The position numbers and the translations under genes were made by a program. The notes beneath the pieces are model-generated. The model was not told where the DNA came from, did not search any database, and worked only from the letters and a program-made list of their open reading frames with translations. Below are positions 1 through 6,380 of a DNA stretch of 10,409 nucleotides, one piece after another. Position 1 is the first letter of the stretch; each line of letters opens with the position of its first letter. Source of the stretch: Nitrososphaerales archaeon TH5895 (GTDB lineage Archaea > Thermoproteota > Nitrososphaeria > Nitrososphaerales > Nitrososphaeraceae); the NCBI GenBank assembly GCA_014523695.1, contig JAATVS010000112.1:1-10409 (forward strand). The letters are read 5' to 3'.

Positions 1-780
1 AGGATTATCCTGATAGGTGTACAGTTCAACTGTGATGAAACCTTGATATCCTACCGAACTTATTGCATCAAAAATGTCTTTAAAGTTGATAGATCCCATT
101 CCTGGCAATAAATGATTATGTACCCGATCACTAGAGATGTCTGCTAAGTGAAAGTGTCCTATATAGTCAACAAGCTGATATACAACTTGTGCAGGGTCTT
201 CACCCACACAAAAGAAATGTCCCAGATCACAATTCATTCCGATACTTTTAGAGTCAAAACTCTTCAAAAATTCTGTAATTTGGGATGAATTTTCTATTAT
301 TAGTCCAGGTTCTGGCTCAACTAAGATCCTGACCTTTTCGCTCTCTGCGATCCTTACTGCATGCTCAATGTTTTTCGTAAAAAGTTTTAGTAAATCCTTT
401 CTATCCTGTGCATTACCCGTCTGAGGACCCCCGCCCTCGGTAGAGATATTTTTTGCCCCGAGAAATCTGGCTGCTTTCAAGCAATCGATCGTATGCATGA
501 GTCGGATATTTGTAGAATGCTTATCCATTTCTACCCAAGAAGGGTGGTATACGTCATCGACTGCATAGAGGGTAAATGCATTTAAGTTGGAAACTTCTAG
601 ATGCTGCTTTCCCAAAAAATTTTTTAAGCGTGAAAGGCGTTGTGTGGGGAACAAAGGAGGGTAAAGATGCGGAACATCACACAGAATTTCAACACCTTCA
701 TAGCCGATAGCTCCTATCTCCATGATTGAATTTTCAAGTGAATATTGCTTGAACGCATTTGTACTAAATGCTAGCTTCAT
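1..780 (-). CDS. Sugar phosphate isomerase/epimerase-like TIM-barrel protein (C-terminus cut by window edge)
   Basis: An uninterrupted frame of 260 codons runs from an ATG at 780-778 to the left edge, so the C-terminus is missing. Family members usually have about 270-290 residues, so little is lost. The protein looks like the xylose-isomerase-like / AP-endonuclease-2 TIM-barrel family (COG1082). Visible family signatures are VEPEPG (154-159), MNCDLGH (182-188), GHFHLAD (208-214), the GMGSINF stretch (227-233) and GYQGFITVEL (244-253). E155, D185, H211 and E252 sit where this family holds its divalent metal; H188 and H223 are also conserved-looking. Relatives isomerise or epimerise keto-sugars or similar small substrates; the substrate here cannot be read from sequence. 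No signal peptide is seen, so it is probably cytoplasmic. The ATG lies about 26 bases from a TATA-like box, which suggests a leaderless mRNA. It is divergent from pyrD and has no visible functional link to it. Confidence 0.85.
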   Translation of the reverse strand, partial: MKLAFSTNAFKQYSLENSIMEIGAIGYEGVEILCDVPHLYPPLFPTQRLSRLKNFLGKQHLEVSNLNAFTLYAVDDVYHPSWVEMDKHSTNIRLMHTIDCLKAARFLGAKNISTEGGGPQTGNAQDRKDLLKLFTKNIEHAVRIAESEKVRILVEPEPGLIIENSSQITEFLKSFDSKSIGMNCDLGHFFCVGEDPAQVVYQLVDYIGHFHLADISSDRVHNHLLPGMGSINFKDIFDAISSVGYQGFITVELYTYQDNP

Positions 781-800
781 GTGCAAGTCTCAGCTATGCT

Positions 801-810
801 TAATAAATTC
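801..810 (-). promoter_or_regulatory. TATA-like box of the TIM-barrel isomerase gene
   Basis: On the minus strand this reads GAATTTATTA, preceded by a purine-rich AAAGGA that could act as the TFB recognition element. Its centre is about 26 bases from the ATG at 780, the spacing expected if transcription starts at the start codon itself. Confidence 0.45.
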
Positions 811-953
811 CTTTATTATGCGCATCCATTGTGAACTTTCCACACCTAATATTTACATGCTAAATCCAAACGAAGCGTATCACAAAAATATCTGTTTGCT
901 GTAAATGTAGGAATCAAAGTGAACAGAGGTTGAATCTGGAAATTAAAAGTGAA

Positions 954-1856
954 ATGTTGAATCTCGAGGTTGCTGGCATGTATTTGAGGAACCCAATAAT
1001 TCTTGCATCAGGATTTCTTGGGATATCTCAAGCCATCTTTGAGCGAATTTATGATGAAGGAGCTGGAGCAGTAGTTAGCAAATCTATTAGTAGGTATCCT
1101 ATGGAGGGTTACAGAAATCCTACAATCGTAGTACTAGAGAACAAGAGCTATATCAATGCAGTAGGACTTTCCAATCCCGGATGCGAGGCATTTTCCGAGG
1201 AAATTAAGACCAACGATAAGGTTCCTCTTATAGTGAGCTTGGTTGGGTCAGATCCTTCAGATTTTGAAATCATGACGAGAAAACTCGACGGGTCAGGAAT
1301 TATCGGATTTGAAATAAACCTTTCCTGCCCTCACGTTCAAAAACTCGGACTCGAAGTAGGAGACGATCCACAAATGGTGAAATCGATAGTTGAGACTACC
1401 AAATCCAATACCACAAAGCCAGTCTTCGTAAAAGTGGGCGTTGGAAGTACAAATATCCTAGATATCTCTCAAGCCGCTCTAAATGCGGGAGCCGATGGAA
1501 TTACTGCAATCAATACAATCAGAGCCATGAAGATCAGTATTGATAATTTTAATCCCATTCTAAGCAACAAGGTTGGAGGACTCTCGGGACCTTCAATTAA
1601 GCCAATCGCAATCAGATGTGTTTACGAACTCTGGAAAAAATTCAAGGTACCTATCTTTGGATGTGGTGGAGTGTCTAATTGGGAAGACGCTGTAGAATTC
1701 ATGATAGCGGGTGCGACATCGTTTCAAGTGGGAACAGCTATAGGCTTTGGTGGTATGAGTGTCTTTAATTCCATAAGTAATGGGATCGTGAAATACATGG
1801 AGCGGAAAGGTTATCAGAGCGTGAAGGAACTAATTGGTAGATCACACAAATACTGA
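954..1856 (+). CDS. pyrD: Dihydroorotate dehydrogenase, class 1B catalytic subunit
   Basis: This is the FMN-containing catalytic subunit that oxidises dihydroorotate to orotate, the fourth step of UMP synthesis, and passes electrons to PyrK. Numbered from the ATG at 954 (300 residues), the N-terminus reaches the family motif LRNPIILASGFLG (11-23). SKSIS (42-46) carries the FMN-contacting lysine K43. INLSCPHV (121-128) carries C125, the active-site base of class 1 enzymes. FGCGGVSNWEDAVEFMIAG (235-253) and FQVGTA (257-262) form the FMN phosphate site. I chose ATG 954 because archaeal PyrD proteins usually begin about 8-15 residues before the KNPI/RNPI motif. A TTG at 930 in the same frame would add eight residues and follows AGAGGT directly, too close for a normal ribosome binding site. 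No membrane-anchoring N-terminus is present, which excludes class 2. The 3' end overlaps pyrK, so the two are presumably co-transcribed and their products form one complex. Confidence 0.94.
   Translation: MLNLEVAGMYLRNPIILASGFLGISQAIFERIYDEGAGAVVSKSISRYPMEGYRNPTIVVLENKSYINAVGLSNPGCEAFSEEIKTNDKVPLIVSLVGSDPSDFEIMTRKLDGSGIIGFEINLSCPHVQKLGLEVGDDPQMVKSIVETTKSNTTKPVFVKVGVGSTNILDISQAALNAGADGITAINTIRAMKISIDNFNPILSNKVGGLSGPSIKPIAIRCVYELWKKFKVPIFGCGGVSNWEDAVEFMIAGATSFQVGTAIGFGGMSVFNSISNGIVKYMERKGYQSVKELIGRSHKY
1823..1828 (+). promoter_or_regulatory. Probable ribosome binding site of pyrK inside pyrD
   Basis: GAAGGA lies within the pyrD coding sequence, five bases before the TTG at 1834. It favours that start over the downstream GTG at 1870, which has no comparable purine run at a usable distance. 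Confidence 0.4.
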
Positions 1857-2685
1857 TATTCTAAGGTCTGTGCAAATAGAAAGGGTAATTGCAGAGACGC
1901 CGTCTATCCGGACCATCATTTTTGAGGACAAGTACAGTGTAGCATCCATGCCAGGACAATTCTTGATGGTATGGATCCCAGAAGTCGATGAGCTACCTAT
2001 GAGCGTTGGCATTGAAAATCTAGGGAGCCATAAATTTGGAGCCGTTACGGTCAGAAAATATGGACCGGGTTCGACAGCACTTTACTATAAGAAAGGGGGG
2101 GAACGAATTGGTATAAGAGGCCCATATGGAAATTACTTCTCGATACCGAAGAATCTAAGGAATGCGCTCATAATCGGGGGAGGTACTGGATTAGTACCAC
2201 TCGTGAGGCTGTTCGGAGACCTTCTAAATTATCACGTTAACACAACACTAATCATGGGATCAAGAACTAAAAGCGAAGTACTTTTCGAGCACAAGGCTCA
2301 GAAAATACTTACTGACAATAATCATAACGGCAACGTTGCGTTTTCAACTGACGACGGAACTTATGGAGACAAGGGATCGACGGTAGATTTGGCGGAGTCG
2401 ATATTGCTGTCCAAAAAGTTTGAAATGTTATACACGTGCGGACCAGAACTAATGATGAAAGGAGTTCAGAAATTAGGAGAAAGATTTTCTATACCGGTTG
2501 AGGCTAGTTTGGAGAGATACATGAAATGTGCGATCGGGATTTGCGGAAGCTGCTGTATTAACGACAGGTTAGTATGTCAGGATGGAACAATTTTTGATTC
2601 GAATCGATTGAGGCAACTTACAGAATTTGGGGTCAGCTACAGGGATAAGAGTGGAAGGCTATCTTCTTTCATCCCTCAACCCTGA
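1834..2685 (+). CDS. pyrK: Dihydroorotate dehydrogenase electron transfer subunit (FAD, 2Fe-2S)
   Basis: PyrK carries FAD and a [2Fe-2S] cluster and moves electrons from the FMN of PyrD to NAD+. The 283-residue protein shows the ferredoxin-reductase-like order: PGQFLMVWIP (40-49), LPMSV (54-58), VRKYGPGS (73-80) and GPYGNYF (96-102) in the FAD-binding barrel. IIGGGTGLVPLVRL (113-126) and TCGPELMM (201-208) mark the NAD-binding domain. The C-terminal cluster site has C232, C237, C240 and C248 (C-x4-C-x2-C-x7-C), followed by QDGTIFD. C241 next to C240 is an extra cysteine. The TTG start overlaps the last 23 bases of pyrD and is preceded by GAAGGA (1823-1828) at a spacing of five, which supports translational coupling. 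A GTG at 1870 would give a shorter N-terminus, also compatible with the family. The gene ends 30 bases from the convergent gar1. Confidence 0.93.
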   Translation: MVDHTNTDILRSVQIERVIAETPSIRTIIFEDKYSVASMPGQFLMVWIPEVDELPMSVGIENLGSHKFGAVTVRKYGPGSTALYYKKGGERIGIRGPYGNYFSIPKNLRNALIIGGGTGLVPLVRLFGDLLNYHVNTTLIMGSRTKSEVLFEHKAQKILTDNNHNGNVAFSTDDGTYGDKGSTVDLAESILLSKKFEMLYTCGPELMMKGVQKLGERFSIPVEASLERYMKCAIGICGSCCINDRLVCQDGTIFDSNRLRQLTEFGVSYRDKSGRLSSFIPQP

Positions 2686-2715
2686 AGGAATTCAAAGTAA
2701 CGCTCTTTCATTGGT

Positions 2716-3033
2716 TTAGGATCTGCTGTATCTACGTCTCTTATTCCTAATGGGTCGTGATTTCCTCCTAGTCTTTGAAGGTATGCCTCTCTGAGATGAA
2801 AATCTAAACAATTTACTCCCAGAGGCTCCCTTAATCCGACTATCTACCAAAAGTACTGAAGCGTAAGGAGCCTTGACTTGACCTATGAGTTCTGTTACCC
2901 TTCCGACTTTTTTGCCTGCATCATCGAATAGGTTTTCACCAGGTTTTAGGTCAATACCTTTGCCAATCTTCAATATTAAGCGACCACTCTTAGCAACATG
3001 AATGACTTCTCCAGCTTCAATTGTTGATGACAT
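2716..3033 (-). CDS. gar1: H/ACA RNA-protein component Gar1
   Basis: Gar1 is a core protein of H/ACA ribonucleoproteins, which guide pseudouridylation of rRNA. It binds the catalytic subunit Cbf5 and helps product release. The 105-residue protein matches the usual archaeal length. The six-stranded barrel is recognisable from AGEVIHVAKSGRLILKIG (7-24), the turn region around GENLFDDAGKKVGRVTELIG (32-51) and VKAPYASVLLVD (53-64). The last 25 residues are a basic tail rich in Arg, Lys and Ser, as is common in archaeal Gar1 and suited to RNA contact. The ATG at 3033-3031 is the only sensible start. The gene lies 82 bases downstream of srp19 on the same strand and could be read from that promoter, but a TATA-like sequence in the gap suggests it also has its own. 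Confidence 0.92.
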   Translation of the reverse strand: MSSTIEAGEVIHVAKSGRLILKIGKGIDLKPGENLFDDAGKKVGRVTELIGQVKAPYASVLLVDSRIKGASGSKLFRFSSQRGIPSKTRRKSRPIRNKRRRYSRS

Positions 3034-3080
3034 TCTTCAACTGTGACCCCAATACATTTCGCCACTAGCTTCCATAGTCA

Positions 3081-3090
3081 TAATTATAAA
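3081..3090 (-). promoter_or_regulatory. TATA-like box between srp19 and gar1
   Basis: The minus strand reads TTTATAATTA with its centre about 53 bases before the gar1 ATG, which would give a leader of roughly 25-30 bases. It could be an internal promoter making gar1 partly independent of srp19. Confidence 0.35.
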
Positions 3091-3115
3091 TTCTTTAGGT
3101 CTTCTGACACATAAG

Positions 3116-3433
3116 TTATCGTCTTTTTGATAACCTTACTCGATTTTGTGCTATCCTTTCCGCTAACGTGAGCATAATATTGGATTTTTTCGAACTTGCT
3201 TTTTTCGCCAACATGACGTATCCCGATCTCACGTATGACCTTCTTGGAAACCTCGCAGTTTCGTTTGTGCTCTCAGCGCTTACCGCAAAACCAGCAGATT
3301 TAGAAGCATCAATTAGTTCTTGAATTGAAGGATCAAAGATAGCCATATCTTTTGAAACTTTTCTCCCCTTCCTTCGAGATAAATTGCGATTAAAATAATC
3401 GGTCCATATTATAACATGGTCGTAGTCTTTCAC
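3116..3433 (-). CDS. srp19: Signal recognition particle 19 kDa protein
   Basis: SRP19 binds helices 6 and 8 of the 7S SRP RNA and prepares the RNA for SRP54, so that ribosomes making membrane proteins can be targeted. The 105-residue protein is typical of archaeal SRP19. It has the first strand YDHVIIWTDYFN (4-15), the basic RNA-binding segment SRRKGRKVSKD (19-29), and PSIQELIDASKSAGF (36-50), matching the helix region that contacts the RNA tetraloops. Further on are RFPRRSYVRSGYVML (61-75) and a Lys/Arg-rich C-terminus. The start is GTG at 3433-3431, with AAAGGGA (3447-3441) seven bases ahead on the minus strand. A TATA-like box further upstream implies a leader of only about 14 bases. The gene is divergent from purD and precedes gar1, so two RNP protein genes sit in one short unit. 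Confidence 0.92.
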   Translation of the reverse strand: MKDYDHVIIWTDYFNRNLSRRKGRKVSKDMAIFDPSIQELIDASKSAGFAVSAESTNETARFPRRSYVRSGYVMLAKKASSKKSNIMLTLAERIAQNRVRLSKRR

Positions 3434-3469
3434 GCTGAAATCCCTTTAATTTGATAGGGAATAGTATAT

Positions 3470-3477
3470 TATTTAAA
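3470..3477 (-). promoter_or_regulatory. TATA box of srp19
   Basis: The minus strand reads TTTAAATA, an excellent match to the archaeal TATA consensus, centred about 40 bases before the GTG start of srp19. The predicted leader is about 14 bases and includes the AAAGGGA ribosome-binding-like sequence. Confidence 0.55.
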
Positions 3478-3582
3478 CTGAAATGATGCCCAATTATCTG
3501 ACACAATCTTAATTTTATACCGCTAATGCTATCAGAACGAAGCATTCGAAGTAAATGGATTATCACCCAATTGTATCATAAC

Positions 3583-3591
3583 TATTTAATA
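3583..3591 (+). promoter_or_regulatory. TATA box of purD
   Basis: TATTTAATA is centred about 31 bases before the TTG at 3618, so the purD transcript would begin within a few bases of its start codon. This supports TTG as the true start, since no other start codon is in frame between the stop at 3579 and the conserved N-terminus. Confidence 0.5.
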
Positions 3592-3617
3592 CATCTTGGC
3601 GTTTCTGTCTACACTTA

Positions 3618-4898
3618 TTGAACCAATCGAGTAAAAGTGTCCTAATAGTCGGTGGGGGAGGAAGAGAGCATGCCTTGGGCTGGAAAATTGCTCAGAGTAA
3701 TCTCGTAGAAAACATTTACTATGCTCCAGGGAACGCAGGCACCATAAACAATGTACCGATTCAACCTTATGAGTTCGATAGGTTAGCTGCGTTTGCACGA
3801 AGCAAGAATTGTTTTACAATAGTAGGACCAGAAGCACCAATTTCAACGGGGATTGTGGACTACTTTTTGGCAAGGGATTTGAGGATTTTTGGTCCCTCTT
3901 CAGGAGCCGCGAAAATTGAAACAAGCAAGTCATTTGCCAAAGACATTTTGCGTTCCAATGGAATTCCAACACCAGATTTTTCGTCATTCACTGACCACCA
4001 AAAAGCAAAAGACTATGTGCTAAAGCAATCCCAAGACCTTGTTATAAAGGCTGACGGTATAGCAGGCGGGAAGGGAGTGATTGTGTGCGGGACCCCGGAA
4101 GAGGCAATCAATGCCATTGATGAGATGATGGTAAAAAGAATTTTTGGCGAAGCAGGCGACCGAATTGTGATCGAGGAGAGAATTAGAGGAAAGGAGGTTT
4201 CTCTTATAGTTCTTTCAGACGGTGATAACATCAAGGCATTTCCCACCTGTAAAGACTACAAGAATATTGCTGACGGGGATATTGGTCCTAATACAGGGGG
4301 AATGGGCAGTTTTTCCCCGGTCCCCTATGTCAGCCATGGTTTACAAAGCGAAATCCTTCATAATATCATAGATCGGACAGTTTCCGCTATGAAATCCAAG
4401 TCCGTTCCCTTTGCCGGGTTCCTCTATGCTGGATTAATGATTGACAACAAAGGGAAAGCTAGCGTATTAGAGTTTAATGCTAGGATGGGTGATCCTGAAT
4501 GCCAATCCTTGATGGTAAGAATGGATTCTGATCTCTTCGAGTATCTCTCCTTTGCAGAGGCTGGCAAATTAGACGACCTTCCATCTATGCAATGGAAGGA
4601 ACAGACTTCGGTCTGTGTTGTAATGGCCGCAAGGGGCTACCCTTCGGAGTACCCCAAGGGACAGATCATAAACGGTTTGAAAAATGCTTATCCAAAAGAA
4701 ATCAACATATTTCACTCTGGAACCACACATGATTCTGTTGGTCGTATAGCGACCAATGGTGGAAGAGTGCTCTCTGTAACAGCACTTGCACCTAAACTGG
4801 GAGAAGCAAGGCAACGGGCTTATGAAGTCGTCGATGAAATAACCTGGGGTGAAAATGGGCAATACTTTAGAGAGGATATTGGGACGTATTCAACCTAG
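3618..4898 (+). CDS. purD: Phosphoribosylamine-glycine ligase (GAR synthetase)
   Basis: PurD joins glycine to 5-phosphoribosylamine with ATP to make GAR, the second step of purine synthesis; its product is the substrate of PurN, encoded nearby. The 426-residue length is standard for the monofunctional enzyme. The N-terminal domain starts with VLIVGGGGREHALGWK (8-23), followed by YYAPGNAGT (34-42) and VGPEAP (69-74). The ATP-grasp part has VIKADGIAGGKGV (142-154), EERIRGKEVSL (186-196), CKDYKNIADGDIGPNTGGMG (211-230) and VLEFNARMGDPE (283-294), whose Glu and Asn bind Mg-ATP. The C-terminal domain includes VVMAARGYP. The TTG start is supported by the spacing to the TATA box. The TAG stop overlaps the stop of the convergent cyclo-ligase gene by four bases. 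Nothing appears truncated or fused. Confidence 0.97.
   Translation: MNQSSKSVLIVGGGGREHALGWKIAQSNLVENIYYAPGNAGTINNVPIQPYEFDRLAAFARSKNCFTIVGPEAPISTGIVDYFLARDLRIFGPSSGAAKIETSKSFAKDILRSNGIPTPDFSSFTDHQKAKDYVLKQSQDLVIKADGIAGGKGVIVCGTPEEAINAIDEMMVKRIFGEAGDRIVIEERIRGKEVSLIVLSDGDNIKAFPTCKDYKNIADGDIGPNTGGMGSFSPVPYVSHGLQSEILHNIIDRTVSAMKSKSVPFAGFLYAGLMIDNKGKASVLEFNARMGDPECQSLMVRMDSDLFEYLSFAEAGKLDDLPSMQWKEQTSVCVVMAARGYPSEYPKGQIINGLKNAYPKEINIFHSGTTHDSVGRIATNGGRVLSVTALAPKLGEARQRAYEVVDEITWGENGQYFREDIGTYST
4895..4898. other. Shared CTAG: overlapping stop codons of purD and the cyclo-ligase gene
   Basis: The palindrome CTAG supplies TAG at 4896-4898 for purD on the plus strand and TAG at 4897-4895 for the cyclo-ligase on the minus strand. 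There is no space for separate 3' untranslated regions or terminators, so each mRNA must end inside the other gene. Confidence 0.9.
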
Positions 4899-5494
4899 AT
4901 CATTGGGATGAAGCCTGTCTCGGTTAAGATATTGTCAATCTTCATATCATGATTATCATGGGGCAGAAACCGTGTCTTTGTAAGCTGAAAATCGAATGCT
5001 AGCCCAATAACTTTCATATTCTCTTTACGTTTTAGAAACCTATCGTAGTATCCCATTCCGTGACCTAATCTGTAACCGTGTAAATCAAAAGCGATGCCCG
5101 GAACGATCAGTAGATCTATTAATTTAGTGACATCTCTTTCAGTTCCTTTCGGCTCTGGGATACCGAATTTTCCCTTGAGAAGAAAATTCATACTAAAGGC
5201 TTCGATTTCATAGAACTTTATTGATGATGAATCTATGACACGAGGTACACCTATAATCTTCCTGTTTTCGAAACCTGCTTCAATAATTGTCTGGGTCCTA
5301 ACCTCTGAGCCATGAGCTAAATACACGCCCAATACTCTAGATTCCTTAAAGAAGTGGCTTGCTGTAAATGTTTCTTGTATCTGCTTACTCTTGTTATGTA
5401 TTTCTAATTCAGTTAGACCGTCCCTTTTGGCCAACATTTCGCTCCGCAAGATTTTCTTACTAGTAGTAATGCTAGAACTCGATGCGTACGTCAC
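4895..5494 (-). CDS. 5-formyltetrahydrofolate cyclo-ligase (5,10-methenyl-THF synthetase)
   Basis: The enzyme converts 5-formyl-tetrahydrofolate and ATP to 5,10-methenyl-tetrahydrofolate, returning this dead-end folate to the active C1 pool. The 199-residue protein has the whole family pattern: the basic N-terminal helix SKKILRSEMLAKRD (12-25), GVYLAHGSEVRT (56-67), IGVPRV (81-86) and FGIPEP (110-115). VPGIAFDLHGYRLGHGMGYY (131-150) followed by DRFL forms the phosphate- and folate-binding core. LPHDNHD (177-183) with KIDNILTETG (185-194) is the closing motif. The start is GTG at 5494-5492; no earlier in-frame start fits. It lies downstream of purN on the same strand across a 122-base gap containing repeated AAAAGGTG elements. 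Being next to two purine genes, one a formyl-folate user, makes folate recycling for purine synthesis a sensible role; that link is inference. Confidence 0.93.
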   Translation of the reverse strand: MTYASSSSITTSKKILRSEMLAKRDGLTELEIHNKSKQIQETFTASHFFKESRVLGVYLAHGSEVRTQTIIEAGFENRKIIGVPRVIDSSSIKFYEIEAFSMNFLLKGKFGIPEPKGTERDVTKLIDLLIVPGIAFDLHGYRLGHGMGYYDRFLKRKENMKVIGLAFDFQLTKTRFLPHDNHDMKIDNILTETGFIPMI

Positions 5495-5551
5495 CTTTTA
5501 ATCATCTCAGAACACCTTTTTATTGCATTCCTTCACATATGAACACCTTTT
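5492..5551 (-). repeat. Three direct AAAAGGTG repeats at the cyclo-ligase start, spaced 21 and 31 bases
   Basis: On the minus strand AAAAGGTG occurs at 5499-5492, 5520-5513 and 5551-5544. The two upstream copies extend to AAAAGGTGTTC. The copy nearest the gene includes its GTG start codon, the middle one overlaps the only TATA-like stretch at the correct distance, and the third lies about 50 bases upstream. Start-to-start distances of 21 and 31 bases are close to two and three helical turns, as for an operator array bound on one DNA face. Confidence 0.5.
5515..5526 (-). promoter_or_regulatory. Possible TATA box of the cyclo-ligase gene
   Basis: The minus strand reads GCAATAAAAAGG with its centre about 27 bases before the GTG start, consistent with a leaderless transcript. 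The match to the consensus is moderate, and it overlaps the middle AAAAGGTG repeat. Confidence 0.35.
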
Positions 5552-5616
5552 GCGACGCGGTGCACTTTGATTGATTTCATGTAACGCCAAAACCCAAAAC
5601 CCTCATTGCTTCTTTT

Positions 5617-6240
5617 CTAGTGCCCACCATCGATCAATACCATCCTTCCCGAGATCTTGACCCTGTCTTCTGTAATCAACTTAATTGCCTCGGGATAGAC
5701 CAGATGTTCATCTCTCAGAATACGGTCGGATAATGATTCTTCGGTGTCAGATTGCAGGACGGGGGTGCTCTTTTGGATGATTATAGGGCCAGTGTCTAAA
5801 CCCTTATCAACAAAATGAACTGTACAACCGCTTATCTTTGCCCCATATTCTAAGGCTTGGCGTTGTGCATGTAACCCAGGAAAGGAAGGAAGCAATGAAG
5901 GGTGAATGTTTATAATTCTATTTCTGAAGAGGGAGACGAATTGAGGACTCAACAATCTCATGAAACCTGCAAGACAAATCAGACCATTTGTTGGAGATAT
6001 TTCGTATTTTTGAAGCAGCGTCATCACATTCTTGTCGTACTCCCAACCCTTAAGATCGTTGCTAGCTAACACTTCAGTGTGCAAGCCAAACTTTTCTCTC
6101 GCGATAGTAAGACCAAGGGCTTCCGGCAGATTTGAAAGAACCAAAACCGGCTGAGCTTGTGGCATCTGCCTCTTCCTAATAGCCGTCAGTATTGCATCCA
6201 TATTGCTTCCTCGGCCGGATATCAGTATGGCGAGTTTCAT
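5617..6240 (-). CDS. purN: Phosphoribosylglycinamide formyltransferase (folate-dependent)
   Basis: PurN transfers the formyl group of 10-formyl-tetrahydrofolate to GAR, giving FGAR, the third step of purine synthesis. The 207-residue protein is of normal length. The N-terminal substrate-binding motif LAILISGRGSNM (3-14) is intact. The catalytic region IINIHPSLLPSFPGLHAQRQ (109-128) supplies N111 and H113, and FVDKGLDTGPIIIQ (143-156) supplies D149. These three correspond to the Asn-His-Asp catalytic set of E. coli PurN (N106, H108, D144). CLAGFMRLLSP (89-99) is also a family hallmark. The ATG at 6240-6238 starts right at the conserved N-terminus. A TATA-like box about 35 bases upstream gives a short leader. 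The gene is divergent from the nuclease gene and upstream of the cyclo-ligase. PurN rather than the formate-using PurT implies a formyl-folate pool. Confidence 0.96.
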   Translation of the reverse strand: MKLAILISGRGSNMDAILTAIRKRQMPQAQPVLVLSNLPEALGLTIAREKFGLHTEVLASNDLKGWEYDKNVMTLLQKYEISPTNGLICLAGFMRLLSPQFVSLFRNRIINIHPSLLPSFPGLHAQRQALEYGAKISGCTVHFVDKGLDTGPIIIQKSTPVLQSDTEESLSDRILRDEHLVYPEAIKLITEDRVKISGRMVLIDGGH

Positions 6241-6270
6241 AAGTTAACTCGTACATTTGCCTGTTTGCTA

Positions 6271-6280
6271 TTATTTATCT
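6271..6280 (-). promoter_or_regulatory. TATA-like box of purN
   Basis: The minus strand reads AGATAAATAA, centred about 35 bases before the purN ATG, predicting a leader of roughly ten bases. Confidence 0.4.
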
Positions 6281-6340
6281 GAATCGTGCCATAGTCCGCT
6301 CCAAACAGTTTGGTTATAGTGGCTGATCGCACGCATCAAC

Positions 6341-6349
6341 ATTAAAATA
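6341..6349 (+). promoter_or_regulatory. TATA-like box of the beta-CASP nuclease gene
   Basis: ATTAAAATA is centred about 36 bases before the TTG at 6381, which supports that start over the ATG at 6399. The predicted leader is about ten bases and contains the purine-rich AAGGG at 6369-6373. Confidence 0.4.
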
Positions 6350-6380
6350 CTTCGGCGAAGAAGGGGTCAAGGGTTCTAGA

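Noticed and set aside
722..904. Small 60-codon open frame upstream of pyrD
   Set aside because: It lies over the start and promoter of the minus-strand isomerase gene, has no recognisable family features and no ribosome binding site; a chance frame.
3441..3460. Possible hairpin TCCCT/AGGGA over the srp19 ribosome binding site
   Set aside because: The stem is only five base pairs and one arm probably lies upstream of the predicted transcription start, so it would not form in the mRNA.
3478..3545. Possible C/D-box guide RNA in the srp19-purD gap
   Set aside because: There is an AATGATGC and a CTGA about 10 bases later, but the C box lacks its final A and no matching C' and D boxes at normal spacing follow.
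4013..4246. Minus-strand open frame inside purD (likewise 3586-3798 and 4569-4862)
   Set aside because: Shadow of a strongly conserved gene on the other strand, with low-complexity Ser/Thr/Ile/Pro composition and no domain features.
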